Part shown: positions 6,952 to 15,540 of the stretch, piece after piece
Layout of the letters: the number at the start of each line of letters is the position of its first letter
How positions within the stretch are numbered: the stretch's first letter is position 1
NCBI GenBank assembly: GCA_963840055.1
Contig: CAWIXM010000012.1
Coordinates: 62,001 to 126,000, forward strand
Length of the DNA: 64,000 nt
Direction of reading: 5' to 3'
Origin: Rhodoplanes sp963840055
Lineage (GTDB): Bacteria; Pseudomonadota; Alphaproteobacteria; Rhizobiales; Xanthobacteraceae
Notes under the pieces: generated by a model
The model's database searches: none
What the model saw: only the letters and a program-made list of their open reading frames with translations
What the model was told of the DNA's origin: nothing
Program-made: the position numbers and the translations under genes

Positions 6952-9756
6952 TTAGACGTATCGTCCGTGACAGTGCTTGTATTTCTTGCCGGAGCGGCAG
7001 GGGCAAGGCTCGTTGCGGCCGACTTTGCCCCAACTCGCCGGGTTCGCCGGATCGCGCGTCGCCGTGCGTGCTGCGGCGGCCCCATCGCTTCGCGTGGGGC
7101 CCAGGTTCACGTCGATCGTGGCGAATTCGTCTTCTCCGGTCGCCGGATCGAGGTGGTGCGCCTCCATGAAGGGCAGGTTCTGCTCTTCGGGCGGCGGCTG
7201 CTCCATGATCTCCACGCGCATCAATTGGGAGGTGACCGCCTCGCGCAGATTCTGACTCATCGCCTCGAACAGATTGAAGGCCTCCGCCTTGTATTCGTTC
7301 AAAGGATCGCGCTGGCCGTAGCCGCGCAGTCCGATCACATTGCGCAGATGGTCGAGCATCACGAGATGCTCGCGCCAGAGATGGTCAAGCGTCTGCAACA
7401 AGATCGACTTCTCGACGTAGCGGATAATGTCCGGGCCCCACTGCGCGACCTTCGCCGCCATGTGTTCGTCGGCCTTCCGCTCGATGCGCGCGGTCAACTC
7501 CTCGTCGGCGATGCCTTCTTCCTTCGCCCATTCGTCGACAGGAAGATCAAGGCCGAGCACGCGCTTGATCTCCTCCTTCAGGCCCGCGACATTCCACTGC
7601 TCGGGATAGGCGTTTTCCGGCACATGCTTGCCGACCAATTCGTCGACCACCGAGCGGCGCATGTCGGTGACGATCTCGGGCGCCGCCTCGTCGCCCATCC
7701 ATTCGATGCGCTGGTCGAAGATGACCTTGCGCTGATCGTTCATCACGTTGTCGAACTTGAGCAGATTCTTGCGGATGTCGAAGTTGCGCGCCTCGACCTT
7801 CTGCTGCGCCTTTTCCAGCGCCTTGTTGATCCACGGATGGACGATCGCCTCGTCCTCCTTGAGGCCGAGCTTCTGCAACATGCCGTCGAGCTTGTCCGAG
7901 CCGAAGATGCGCATCAGGTCGTCTTCGAGCGACAGGAAGAACTTCGAGCGGCCGGGATCGCCCTGGCGGCCCGAGCGGCCGCGCAATTGATTATCGATGC
8001 GCCGCGATTCATGCCGCTCGGTGCCGAGCACGAACAGGCCGCCGGCGCCGAGCGCCTTCTCTTTCAGCCGTGCGACCTGCTCGCGGATCACCTCCGCGCG
8101 CGGATCGCCCGCCCGCGCGTGCGGATCGGTGATGTCGGCAATCTCCTGGCGGATGCGCATGTCGGCGTTGCCGCCGAGCTGAATGTCGGTGCCGCGGCCG
8201 GCCATATTGGTGGCGATCGTGATTGCGCCGGGCACGCCCGCCTGGGAGACGATATAGGCCTCCTGCTCGTGGTAGCGCGCATTGAGGATCGCGAACACCT
8301 TCGCCTTCGAGGCGCCTTCGTCGCCGGAATAGAGCGCAGCGAAGGCGTTCGGATCGGAGAAGTCGTGCGCCTCCCAGCCGCGCTGGCGCAGCATGTCGGC
8401 GAGCTGCTCGGATTTCTCGATCGAGGTGGTGCCGACCAGCACCGGCTGGCCGCGCTCCTTGCAGTCCTCGATCAGCGTGAGGATCGCCCGGTATTTCTCC
8501 GCCGCCGTGCGGTAGACCTCGTCGTCCTCGTCAAGGCGGATCATCGGCAGATTGGTCGGGATTTCGAGGACTTCGAGATTGTAAATGTCGAGGAACTCGT
8601 CGGCTTCCGTCAGCGCCGTGCCCGTCATGCCGGCGAGTTTCTCGTACATGCGGAAATAATTTTGGAAGGTGATCGAGGCGAGCGTCTGGTTTTCCGGCTG
8701 GATCGGCTGGCGCTCCTTCGCCTCGAGCGCCTGGTGCAGCCCGTCGGAATAGCGTCGCCCCGGCATCATGCGCCCGGTGAATTCGTCGATCAGCATGACC
8801 TCGCCGTTGCGGATGATGTAGTCCTTGTCGCGCTGAAACAGCTTGTGCGCGCGCAGCGCCTGATTGACGTGATGCACGACCGAGACGTTCTCGATGTCGT
8901 AGAGCGAATCCGCCTTGAGTTGGCCGGCGGCGCGCAGTATCTGCTCCATCTTTTCCATGCCGGCTTCGGTCATGGTGACGGTGCGCTGTTTCTCATCGAC
9001 CTCGAAATCGGATTTGTCGAGCTTGGGAATGAATGCGTCGATCGTGTTGTAGAACTCGGAACGATCGTCGAGCGGGCCGGAGATGATCAGTGGCGTGCGC
9101 GCCTCGTCGACGAGAATGGAGTCGACCTCGTCGACGATCGCATAGACATGGCCGCGTTGGACCATGTCCTCGATGCTGTACTTCATATTGTCGCGCAGAT
9201 AGTCGAAGCCGAACTCGTTGTTGGTCCCGTAGGTGACGTCGCAGGCATAGGCCTGCTTGCGCTCGTCGTCGTCGAGCCCGTGCACGATCACGCCGACGGT
9301 GAGGCCGAGGAATTTGTAGATTTCTCCCATCCACTCGGCGTCGCGCTTGGCGAGGTAGTCGTTGACCGTCACGACATGGACGCCGCGTCCGGTGAGCGCA
9401 TTGAGATAGACGGGCAGGGTTGCGACCAGCGTCTTGCCTTCGCCGGTTTTCATTTCCGAGATCCGGCCTTCGTGCAGAACCATGCCGCCGATCAGCTGAA
9501 CGTCGAAATGGCGCTGGCCGAGGGTGCGTTTGGCCGCTTCCCGCACCGTCGCGAAGGCGGGAACCAGGAGATCGTCGAGAGTCTTGCCGTCGGCGAGCTC
9601 CTTGCGGAACGCCTCCGTGCGCGCCCGCAGCTCCTCGTCCGAAAGCCCCGCGAACTCCGGTTCGAGCGCGTTGATCGCGGGCAGCCGCGGTCGGTAGGAG
9701 CGGATGCGCCGATCATTCGCGGTGCCAAAAATCTTGCGGGCGACAGCGCCGAGCAT
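6952..9756 (-). CDS. secA: Preprotein translocase ATPase SecA
   Basis: SecA is the motor ATPase that pushes unfolded preproteins through SecYEG. This 934-residue protein begins MLGAVARKIFGTANDRR and has the Walker A region MKTGEGKTLVATLPVYLN, the DEAD-like DEVDSILVDEARTPLIISG, the preprotein-binding domain, the second helicase domain (GTTSIEKSEQL, NMAGRGTDIQLGG, LRGRSGRQGD) and the C-terminal zinc site CPCRSGKKYKHCHG for SecB or ribosome contact. All elements are intact. It is transcribed alone, divergent from the parvulin gene. Confidence 0.98.
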   Translation of the reverse strand: MLGAVARKIFGTANDRRIRSYRPRLPAINALEPEFAGLSDEELRARTEAFRKELADGKTLDDLLVPAFATVREAAKRTLGQRHFDVQLIGGMVLHEGRISEMKTGEGKTLVATLPVYLNALTGRGVHVVTVNDYLAKRDAEWMGEIYKFLGLTVGVIVHGLDDDERKQAYACDVTYGTNNEFGFDYLRDNMKYSIEDMVQRGHVYAIVDEVDSILVDEARTPLIISGPLDDRSEFYNTIDAFIPKLDKSDFEVDEKQRTVTMTEAGMEKMEQILRAAGQLKADSLYDIENVSVVHHVNQALRAHKLFQRDKDYIIRNGEVMLIDEFTGRMMPGRRYSDGLHQALEAKERQPIQPENQTLASITFQNYFRMYEKLAGMTGTALTEADEFLDIYNLEVLEIPTNLPMIRLDEDDEVYRTAAEKYRAILTLIEDCKERGQPVLVGTTSIEKSEQLADMLRQRGWEAHDFSDPNAFAALYSGDEGASKAKVFAILNARYHEQEAYIVSQAGVPGAITIATNMAGRGTDIQLGGNADMRIRQEIADITDPHARAGDPRAEVIREQVARLKEKALGAGGLFVLGTERHESRRIDNQLRGRSGRQGDPGRSKFFLSLEDDLMRIFGSDKLDGMLQKLGLKEDEAIVHPWINKALEKAQQKVEARNFDIRKNLLKFDNVMNDQRKVIFDQRIEWMGDEAAPEIVTDMRRSVVDELVGKHVPENAYPEQWNVAGLKEEIKRVLGLDLPVDEWAKEEGIADEELTARIERKADEHMAAKVAQWGPDIIRYVEKSILLQTLDHLWREHLVMLDHLRNVIGLRGYGQRDPLNEYKAEAFNLFEAMSQNLREAVTSQLMRVEIMEQPPPEEQNLPFMEAHHLDPATGEDEFATIDVNLGPTRSDGAAAARTATRDPANPASWGKVGRNEPCPCRSGKKYKHCHGRYV

Positions 9757-10074
9757 GCCGGGGTCCTTTCCTTGTCCGGCTCAACGGATCACGCGCCTGA
9801 GTGCGCGCGCGGCCGGCGTTTCATCCCAACGTCCCGGTCAAGACATGCTTTTCGGGTCAAGGAGGCGAAATATTGACGTCCTACATGGGCGCCAGCGAGC
9901 CGCCGAGAGATAGGAGGGGGTCTAGGCCTTGTCAATCGGGGCCTTGGCAAGCGGAGCTTGCCGCAATCATGCCGTGCTTCGCGCCTAGGCACCCTGGGCT
10001 GTCGCCAATCCGGCGCTTCTGTGCAATGGTGCACATCCTCCCGATCAGGCATGAACCTCGTTCAAGGACCCGCG
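9757..10074. other. Divergent intergenic region between secA and the parvulin gene
   Basis: About 318 bp that must hold promoters in both directions. The visible structure is a direct repeat of GGTCAAG at about 9837 and 9855 (TTGACC read on the minus strand), which could supply -35 elements for secA; I could not find a matching -10. AAGGA at 10064-10068 is the ribosome-binding site of the rightward gene. No gene is supported. Confidence 0.4.
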
Positions 10075-11073
10075 ATGACCCCGCCGCCCCTCGCTCTGCT
10101 CCTGCAAATCACCGGTTCGATGCGTCGACGATGCGTCGGCCTCGGCGCGGCCTTCGCGCTTGCAGTATCCCTTGCCGCAAGTGGCGCCGTTCTGGCGCAA
10201 AGTCCCGCCCCGGGTGGGGCTAAGCCGGCATCGCCGCCCGCCGCCGCCAATGATCCGGTCGTTGCGAAGGTCAATGGAACCGACATTCGGCAAAGCGATC
10301 TCGCGCTGGCCGAGGAGGATGTCGGGCAGAACATTCCGGCCGGGACGCCGGAAGCCAAGCGCGACTGGCTCATCAAATATATCGCCGACATGCATATCCT
10401 TGCGAAATACGCAGAGGCCCACAAAGTCCCCGACACGGCCGACTTCAAACAGCGGCTCGCCTTTCTCCGTGACAAAGCGTTGATGGAATTGGTGTTGCGC
10501 GACACCGGCAAGGCGGCGGTCACGAACGAGGCGATGCGGTCCGTGTACGACGAAGCGGTCAAGCAGATGGCCGACGAGCAGGAGGTGCACGCCCGCCATA
10601 TCCTGTTCCGAGTGCCGGATGCGAACGACCAAAACGCGAGCAAGGCGGCCGAAGAAAAGGCCAAGGCCGCGCTTGCGCGAATCAAGAAGGGCGAGGACTT
10701 CGCCACCGTCGCGAAAGCCTTGACCGACGATCCCCCGGGCAAGCAGGACGGCGGCGATCTCGGCTATTTCACCAAGGACCAGATGGTCCCGGAATTCTCC
10801 GAGGTCGCGTTCAAGCTCGACAAGGGCCAGGTCTCGGAGCCGGTCAAGACCGCGTTCGGTTGGCACATCATCAAGGTCGAGGACAAGCGCAAGCGCCAGG
10901 CGCCCGAATTCGACCAGGTGAAGGACCAGATCGAAACCTTCGTCACCCGCAAGGCGCAGATCGACCTTTTGAACAAGCTGCGGGCGGAGGCAAAGATCGA
11001 ACGCCTCGACAAGGCCGAGCCGGCGTCTCCTGCCCCTGCGGATAAGCCGGCGGCCGCGCCGAAGAAGAATTGA
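10075..11073 (+). CDS. Parvulin-type peptidyl-prolyl isomerase (periplasmic foldase)
   Basis: This is a PpiC/PrsA-like peptidyl-prolyl cis-trans isomerase that helps exported proteins fold. A signal peptide (CVGLGAAFALAVSLAASGAVLAQ) is followed by a SurA-like N-terminal helical region (VVAKVNGTDIRQSDLALAEED) and a complete rotamase domain (EVHARHILFRV, GEDFATVAKALTDD, GGDLGYFTKDQMVPEFSEVAF, FGWHIIKVEDKR). The C-terminus is Ala/Pro/Lys rich. ATG 10075 is preferred over 10051 and 10120 because AAGGA lies 6 nt upstream. Sharing the control region with secA fits a role in secretion. Confidence 0.9.
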   Translation: MTPPPLALLLQITGSMRRRCVGLGAAFALAVSLAASGAVLAQSPAPGGAKPASPPAAANDPVVAKVNGTDIRQSDLALAEEDVGQNIPAGTPEAKRDWLIKYIADMHILAKYAEAHKVPDTADFKQRLAFLRDKALMELVLRDTGKAAVTNEAMRSVYDEAVKQMADEQEVHARHILFRVPDANDQNASKAAEEKAKAALARIKKGEDFATVAKALTDDPPGKQDGGDLGYFTKDQMVPEFSEVAFKLDKGQVSEPVKTAFGWHIIKVEDKRKRQAPEFDQVKDQIETFVTRKAQIDLLNKLRAEAKIERLDKAEPASPAPADKPAAAPKKN

Positions 11074-11121
11074 TCGGCCCTGCGCCACGCCGGTATGATC
11101 GCTCAAATCGAGCGCTCTGCA

Positions 11122-11142
11122 CCTCTCCCCAGCGGGGAGAGG
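11122..11142. repeat. Palindromic hairpin of the CCTCTCCCC family
   Basis: CCTCTCCCC-AGC-GGGGAGAGG forms a perfect 9-bp stem with a 3-nt loop. The same hairpin recurs at 51773-51795 and in the tandem array at 52.1-52.4 kb. It sits just upstream of argJ, which supports starting argJ at 11167 and not at the earlier in-frame ATG 11095. Confidence 0.8.
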
Positions 11143-11166
11143 CAAAGTTTGATTGACCCTTCCGCC

Positions 11167-12408
11167 ATGGCGACCGCCGTTTCTCCGCTTGCCCCGTCGC
11201 ATTTTCCGGACATGCCGGAGGTAGCCGGCGTTCGCCAGGCGACCGCGGCGGCCGGCATCCACTACCCTGGGCGCACCGACGTTTTGCTCGCTTTGTTCGA
11301 CCCCGGCACGACCGTCGCCGGCGTCTTCACGCGGTCCAAGTGTCCGTCCGCGCCGGTCGACTGGTGTCGCGCCAAACTCAAACCGGGGCGGGCGCGGGCC
11401 CTCGTGGTCAATTCCGGCAACGCCAATGCCTTTACCGGCAAGGCGGGACGCGAGGCGACGAAGCTCACGGCAGAGATCGCGGCGGCCGCAGCGGACTGCC
11501 GGCCGGCCGAGGTTTTCCTCGCCTCCACCGGGGTGATCGGCGAGCCGCTGGACGCGCACAAGTTCAACCGGGTCATGGATCAGCTCGTCCAGGCGGCCGC
11601 GCCCGGCCAATGGGAAGCAGCGGCGAAGGCGATCATGACGACGGACACGTTTCCGAAAGGCGCCGCGGCGATCGTGCGGCTCGGCAATGTCCCCGTCACC
11701 ATCTGCGGCATCGCCAAGGGCGCCGGCATGATCGCTCCCGACATGGGGACGATGCTTGCTTTCGTGTTCACCGATGCGCCGATCGCGCAATCGGCATTAC
11801 AGAATCTAGTCGCGCGCGGGGTCGAGGACACGTTCAACGCGGTCACGATCGACGGCGACACTTCGACCTCGGACACCCTGCTCGCCTTTGCGACCGGCGC
11901 GGCGGCGGGGCGCGGCGCGCCCAAGATCACGCGGGCGGGCGACCCCAAGCTCGCCGCGTACCGTAAATCCTTCGACGCGGTATTGGCGAACCTCGCCGAG
12001 CAGGTTGCACGCGACGGCGAGGGCGCCCGCAAACTCGTCGAAGTGATCGTCGAAGGCGCGGCTTCCAAACGGGCGGCGCGGCGGATCGCGCTGTCGATCG
12101 CCAATTCGCCGCTGGTCAAGACCGCCGTCGCCGGTGAGGATGCCAACTGGGGCCGGGTGGTGATGGCGGTCGGCAAAGCGGGCGAGCGCGCCGATCGCGA
12201 CAAGCTGTCGATCTGGTTCGGCGGCATCCGCGTCGCCCACAAGGGCGAGCGCGATCCGGGTTATGACGAGGCCGCGGCCTCGCAGGTCATGAAGCGGCCG
12301 GAGATCGAAATTCGGGTCAATCTCGGTCTGGGGAAAGGTCGCGACCGGGTGCTCACCTGCGACCTCACCAAGGACTACGTGGCGATCAACGGCGATTATC
12401 GGTCGTAA
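11167..12408 (+). CDS. argJ: Bifunctional glutamate N-acetyltransferase/amino-acid acetyltransferase ArgJ
   Basis: ArgJ recycles the acetyl group between N-acetylornithine and glutamate, and often makes N-acetylglutamate from acetyl-CoA, in arginine synthesis. Motifs are MPEVAGVRQATAAAGI, KCPSAPVDWCR, ALVVNSGNANAFTG, the self-cleavage region AIMTTDTFPKGA (the nucleophilic Thr that splits alpha and beta chains), GAGMIAPDMGTMLAFVFTDA, TIDGDTSTSDT and the C-terminal NGDYRS. ATG 11167 gives the usual family N-terminus; the ATG at 11095 would put a dispersed repeat in the coding region. mutT follows 3 bp later. Confidence 0.96.
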   Translation: MATAVSPLAPSHFPDMPEVAGVRQATAAAGIHYPGRTDVLLALFDPGTTVAGVFTRSKCPSAPVDWCRAKLKPGRARALVVNSGNANAFTGKAGREATKLTAEIAAAAADCRPAEVFLASTGVIGEPLDAHKFNRVMDQLVQAAAPGQWEAAAKAIMTTDTFPKGAAAIVRLGNVPVTICGIAKGAGMIAPDMGTMLAFVFTDAPIAQSALQNLVARGVEDTFNAVTIDGDTSTSDTLLAFATGAAAGRGAPKITRAGDPKLAAYRKSFDAVLANLAEQVARDGEGARKLVEVIVEGAASKRAARRIALSIANSPLVKTAVAGEDANWGRVVMAVGKAGERADRDKLSIWFGGIRVAHKGERDPGYDEAAASQVMKRPEIEIRVNLGLGKGRDRVLTCDLTKDYVAINGDYRS

Positions 12409-12411
12409 CGC

Positions 12412-12813
12412 ATGCGTCTCGTGCTCGTCGCCGCCTGCGCCCTCATCGACGTCGATGGCCGCATCTTGATCACGCAACGCCCGGCCGGCCGGCCGATGGC
12501 GGGCCTGTGGGAGTTTCCCGGCGGCAAGGTCGAGGCCGGGGAAGCGCCGGAGCAGACGCTCATTCGCGAGCTTAACGAGGAACTTGGGATCGTCGTCCAG
12601 GAACCCTGCCTCGCGCCGCTTACCTTCGCGAGCCATGCCTATGCGGATTTTCATCTGTTGATGCCGCTCTATGTCTGCCGCCGCTGGGAGGGAATCGCCG
12701 TGGCGAAAGAGGGTCAGCAACTTGCCTGGGTGCGGCCGCAAAAGCTCAAGGACTATCCGATGCCGCCCGCCGACCTGCCGCTCATTCCCCATCTGACGGG
12801 ACTGCTGGCGTGA
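12412..12813 (+). CDS. mutT: (Deoxy)nucleoside triphosphate pyrophosphohydrolase, NUDIX (MutT-like)
   Basis: This 133-residue NUDIX hydrolase removes 8-oxo-dGTP (or similar oxidised NTPs) from the pool, preventing A:T to C:G changes. The Nudix box is complete: GGKVEAGEAPEQTLIRELNE followed by ELGI, matching GX5EX7REUXEEXGU. The N-terminus VAACALIDVDGRILITQRP and the GLWEFPGGK lead-in are typical of MutT. It begins 3 bp after argJ, so the two are probably co-transcribed. Other small-molecule NUDIX substrates cannot be excluded. Confidence 0.92.
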   Translation: MRLVLVAACALIDVDGRILITQRPAGRPMAGLWEFPGGKVEAGEAPEQTLIRELNEELGIVVQEPCLAPLTFASHAYADFHLLMPLYVCRRWEGIAVAKEGQQLAWVRPQKLKDYPMPPADLPLIPHLTGLLA

Positions 12814-12892
12814 GAGGAGCTGCTCAAAGCGTAATGTTTCGCCTTTGCCCGTTCCCCTCATCCTCAGTGGATCGTTCCCTTTATCCTCAGTG

Positions 12893-12976
12893 GTCATGCT
12901 CCGCGAAGGCGGAGCATCCAGTAATCAAGGAGAGCGTTTGTGTTTACTGGATCGCCCGCTTTCGCGGACGATGACG
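12893..12976. repeat. Rhizobial-type intergenic palindrome
   Basis: The segment opens GTCATGCTCCGCGAAGGCGG, reaches CATCCAGTA, and after a ~22-bp spacer returns as TACTGGATC and CGCGGACGATGACG, so its two halves are inverted (CCAGTA/TACTGG). This design is common between genes in Bradyrhizobium relatives. It lies between convergent genes (mutT and a methyltransferase) and could act as a bidirectional terminator or a REP-like element. Confidence 0.7.
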
Positions 12977-13023
12977 CCAGGAGATTAGTCGATACCACCT
13001 GCTTCTAGCCGCGGCTCCTGCGG

Positions 13024-13926
13024 CTACTTCGGCCGTGCCTTCTCGCCCGCAGAGATTTCGACAGTGCCGAGCGCGTCGGCAAGGCGCGCTTTGGCGCTGC
13101 CCGGCCGCAGCGGCTGCTGCTGGCTTTCATGCGGCGCCCAGCCGGACAGCCAGACGATGTCGAACGTGGCGCGGATGCGTCCGTCCGCGTCGGCGAAGCG
13201 CTCGGCGTAAATCTGCGCCATCCGCATCAGCGTCGCCCGCCGCAGCGGCGTGCGCCGACGCTCCACCAGAGGATTGCCGGCGCCCATGCACCGCAGATCG
13301 TGCATCAGCGCGAAAGGCGAGGCGTAGCGCACGGTCACACGGTCGACGTCGCTGACCGGAAGGGCGAAGCCCGCGCGTTGCAGCAGCCCGCCGATCTCGC
13401 GCACGTCGGCGAAGGGCGCAACGCGCGGCGAAGCTCCGCCTTCGACCTCCGCTTCGGCCATGGCAAAACTCTGGCGCAACTCGGTGAGCGTCTCGCCGCC
13501 GAGCAGCGCGGCAAGAAAGAGACCGTCCGGCCTCAGCGCGCGCCTGACCTGGACGAGCGTCCCCGGAAGATCATTCACCGTTTGCAGACTGAGCGCGGAC
13601 GCCACCAGATCGACCGAGGAATCCCGCAGGGGCAATGCTTCCTCATCGGCGACGACGGCGAGCCCGCTTGCAGGTGCAAGCGCGTCGGGGGAGTGGCCGA
13701 TTGCGACGAGCGTCCCGATCCGTGGGCTGCCCGCCAAGGCACGGCGGAGGGCGGGACCGGGGGTTCCGAGATCGATCGCGATACTGAAATCGCGCAGGAT
13801 CGTGGCGAGCCGATCGGCGGCATCCTCCGCGACGCGATCGAGGAGGAACGTCGAAGGTCCAAGCGCGCGGGCGCGCAGGTGACGCTGGCGCAGAAGGGCC
13901 CGGTCGAAAACGCGGGGAGCCGACAT
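13024..13926 (-). CDS. SAM-dependent methyltransferase-fold protein (BioC/NDUFAF5-like)
   Basis: This 300-residue class I methyltransferase-like protein resembles mitochondrial NDUFAF5 and BioC-type proteins. It opens MSAPRVFDRALLRQRHLRA, has a degenerate motif I (AIDLGTPGPALRR, without the usual GxGxG), an acidic LPLRDSSVDLVASALSLQ, the post-I motif LRPDGLFLAALLGGETLTEL and a conserved C-terminal block (RMAQIYAERFADADGRIRAT, FDIVWLSGWAPHESQQQP). The family is linked to complex I assembly through arginine hydroxylation in mitochondria; the role here is inferred only from similarity. Confidence 0.85.
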   Translation of the reverse strand: MSAPRVFDRALLRQRHLRARALGPSTFLLDRVAEDAADRLATILRDFSIAIDLGTPGPALRRALAGSPRIGTLVAIGHSPDALAPASGLAVVADEEALPLRDSSVDLVASALSLQTVNDLPGTLVQVRRALRPDGLFLAALLGGETLTELRQSFAMAEAEVEGGASPRVAPFADVREIGGLLQRAGFALPVSDVDRVTVRYASPFALMHDLRCMGAGNPLVERRRTPLRRATLMRMAQIYAERFADADGRIRATFDIVWLSGWAPHESQQQPLRPGSAKARLADALGTVEISAGEKARPK

Positions 13927-14398
13927 TGGCGCAGATTACGCGAACGGCGACGGCGGCGCGAGATTGGCGCGGTAGCGGCAGCTGCGCGCCGATGCTGACG
14001 CGTTCACCTGCCGCAACAGTCGACGTGTTATGGTCAATGACGCATCACGAATTATTTCCGGTTTGCATCGGTTGTTTATTGCCACGCCTTGGTTCGGTCA
14101 TTTTACGGTCTATACCACGCAGCGTCTGAAAATGAGTTCGACTTCCGCTATATGCGTTGAAGCGGCTCGCAGACACCGCCGGGTCATAGCGCAACGGGGT
14201 TCCGCTCGCCGCGGGCGAGGTAGAGTTTCCTGACGATTTGTTCATCGTCGCTTAACACGGTACGGCGGGCCCGTCTTTGGTGGAACGGCAGTGTTCGCTT
14301 ACGATGCTTACCAATGGCGCGGAGCTTGCAAGGACGCGCTTGCGAGTGGCGCGCCGCAGTTGGCGAACCAAGTTTGGAACACGACTGGACGTTAGCGA
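13927..14398. other. Long intergenic region with no recognised gene
   Basis: About 470 bp between the divergent methyltransferase gene and comF. Short frames exist on both strands, but none shows a family motif or a ribosome-binding site. Around 14030-14170 the DNA is richer in A+T than its surroundings and probably includes promoters. No tRNA-like clover or terminator is evident. Confidence 0.4.
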
Positions 14399-15181
14399 AT
14401 GACCGAAGCGCTTCATGTTGCAGCGCGTACAGCGATCGGATTGAAGGACGCGGCGCACCACGCGCTGTCGCGTGCCTTCGATCTCGTGCTGCCGCCGATC
14501 TGTCCGTCCTGCCGCGAACCCGTCGCGGGGGCGGGGGGATTGTGCGCGCGTTGCTGGTCAAAGCTGTCGTTCATCGCGCGGCCTTACTGCGAGCGGCTCG
14601 GAACCCCGTTTGCTCACGATATGGGTCAGGGCACGCTCTCGGTTCGGGCGATCGCCGACCCGCCGGCCTATGGCCGCGCCCGCGCCGTCGCCCGCTATGA
14701 CGACATCGCCCGCGGGCTTGTCCATGCGCTCAAATATGGCGACCGGCTCGAACTGGCGCCGACCATGGGCCGCTGGATGGCGCAAGCAGGCAGCGAGCTG
14801 CTTGCGGACGTCGATGCGCTCGTTGCGGTGCCGCTGCATTGGCGGCGGCTATGGACGCGGCGCTTCAATCAAGCGGCGCTGCTCGCCCAGGCCATGTCGC
14901 GGTCGTGCGGACTTCCGGTCCTACATACTGCGCTGCGGCGGGTACGTGCGACGCCGCAACAAGTCGGGCTGGCGCGCGGCGAGCGCGCGGCCAACGTGCA
15001 GGCGGCGTTCCGCGTTCCGGACCAGGCCAAAGCGATGATCCGCGGCAAACGCCTCGTGCTGGTTGACGACGTGCTGACCTCGGGAGCGACGGTCGACACA
15101 TGCGCGCGCGCGCTCTTCCGCGGCGGGGCGCTCAGCGTCGATGTGATCGTGTTCTCCTGTGTCGTCGACGCAACGTCGTGA
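14399..15181 (+). CDS. comF: ComF family protein (phosphoribosyltransferase fold)
   Basis: ComF proteins have an N-terminal zinc finger and a type I phosphoribosyltransferase domain. They are linked to DNA uptake (ComF/GntX) in some bacteria. Here the zinc ligands are CPSCREPV and CARCW, followed by YDDIARGLVHALKYGDRLEL, VPLHWRRLWTRRFNQAALLA and the PRPP motif RLVLVDDVLTSGATVDTCA. The protein is complete at 260 residues. Its role in a rhizobial-type organism is unproven; no other com genes are in the window. It precedes grxC on the same strand with a ~90-bp gap. Confidence 0.92.
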   Translation: MTEALHVAARTAIGLKDAAHHALSRAFDLVLPPICPSCREPVAGAGGLCARCWSKLSFIARPYCERLGTPFAHDMGQGTLSVRAIADPPAYGRARAVARYDDIARGLVHALKYGDRLELAPTMGRWMAQAGSELLADVDALVAVPLHWRRLWTRRFNQAALLAQAMSRSCGLPVLHTALRRVRATPQQVGLARGERAANVQAAFRVPDQAKAMIRGKRLVLVDDVLTSGATVDTCARALFRGGALSVDVIVFSCVVDATS

Positions 15182-15273
15182 TGCGAATGCGCCCAGGGCG
15201 CATTGTCGCTGCGGCGCACTCTCCCATATAGTTGGTATTAAACTTAACGCTTGCGCTGATAAAGCTGGTTGGA

Positions 15274-15540
15274 ATGCCCGAAGTTGAAGTCTACACGACG
15301 CCCATCTGTCCCTATTGTTTGTCGGCGAAGGAATTGCTTCGCCGCAAGGGCGTGCCTTTTCTTGAAATCAATGTCGCCAGTGAGCCTCGGCGTCGCGCCG
15401 AGATGATCGCGCGCGCGAATGGCTGGACGACGGTGCCGCAAATTTTCGTCGGCGATACGCATCTCGGCGGGTGCGACGACCTCTACGCCCTCGAGGAAGC
15501 GGGCGAACTCGATCGTCTACTGACGGAGAGCCTCCCATGA
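15274..15540 (+). CDS. grxC: Glutaredoxin 3
   Basis: An 88-residue dithiol glutaredoxin that reduces disulfides and mixed disulfides with glutathione. It has the active site TTPICPYCLSAKELL (CPYC), the cis-proline TVPQIFVGDTHLGGCDDLYA and a typical short C-terminus. ATG 15274 (MPEVEVYTTP) is the family start; an upstream in-frame GTG would add a hydrophobic stretch absent from glutaredoxins. Its stop overlaps the start of the nitrilase gene, and a DUF1178 gene follows: a grxC-nit-DUF1178 operon. Confidence 0.95.
   Translation: MPEVEVYTTPICPYCLSAKELLRRKGVPFLEINVASEPRRRAEMIARANGWTTVPQIFVGDTHLGGCDDLYALEEAGELDRLLTESLP

Noticed and set aside
6868..9876. A 1002-codon open frame opposite secA
   Set aside because: It mirrors secA codons on the other strand. 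SecA has every family motif, while the opposite translation is Arg/Leu/His-rich with no domain; long antisense frames are common in high-GC DNA.
11095..11166. ATG 11095 as the argJ start
   Set aside because: It would make a dispersed CCTCTCCCC hairpin part of the protein and add 24 residues absent from the family; ATG 11167 fits.
13927..14398. Short reading frames between the methyltransferase gene and comF
   Set aside because: None has a ribosome-binding site, conserved motif or sensible composition.
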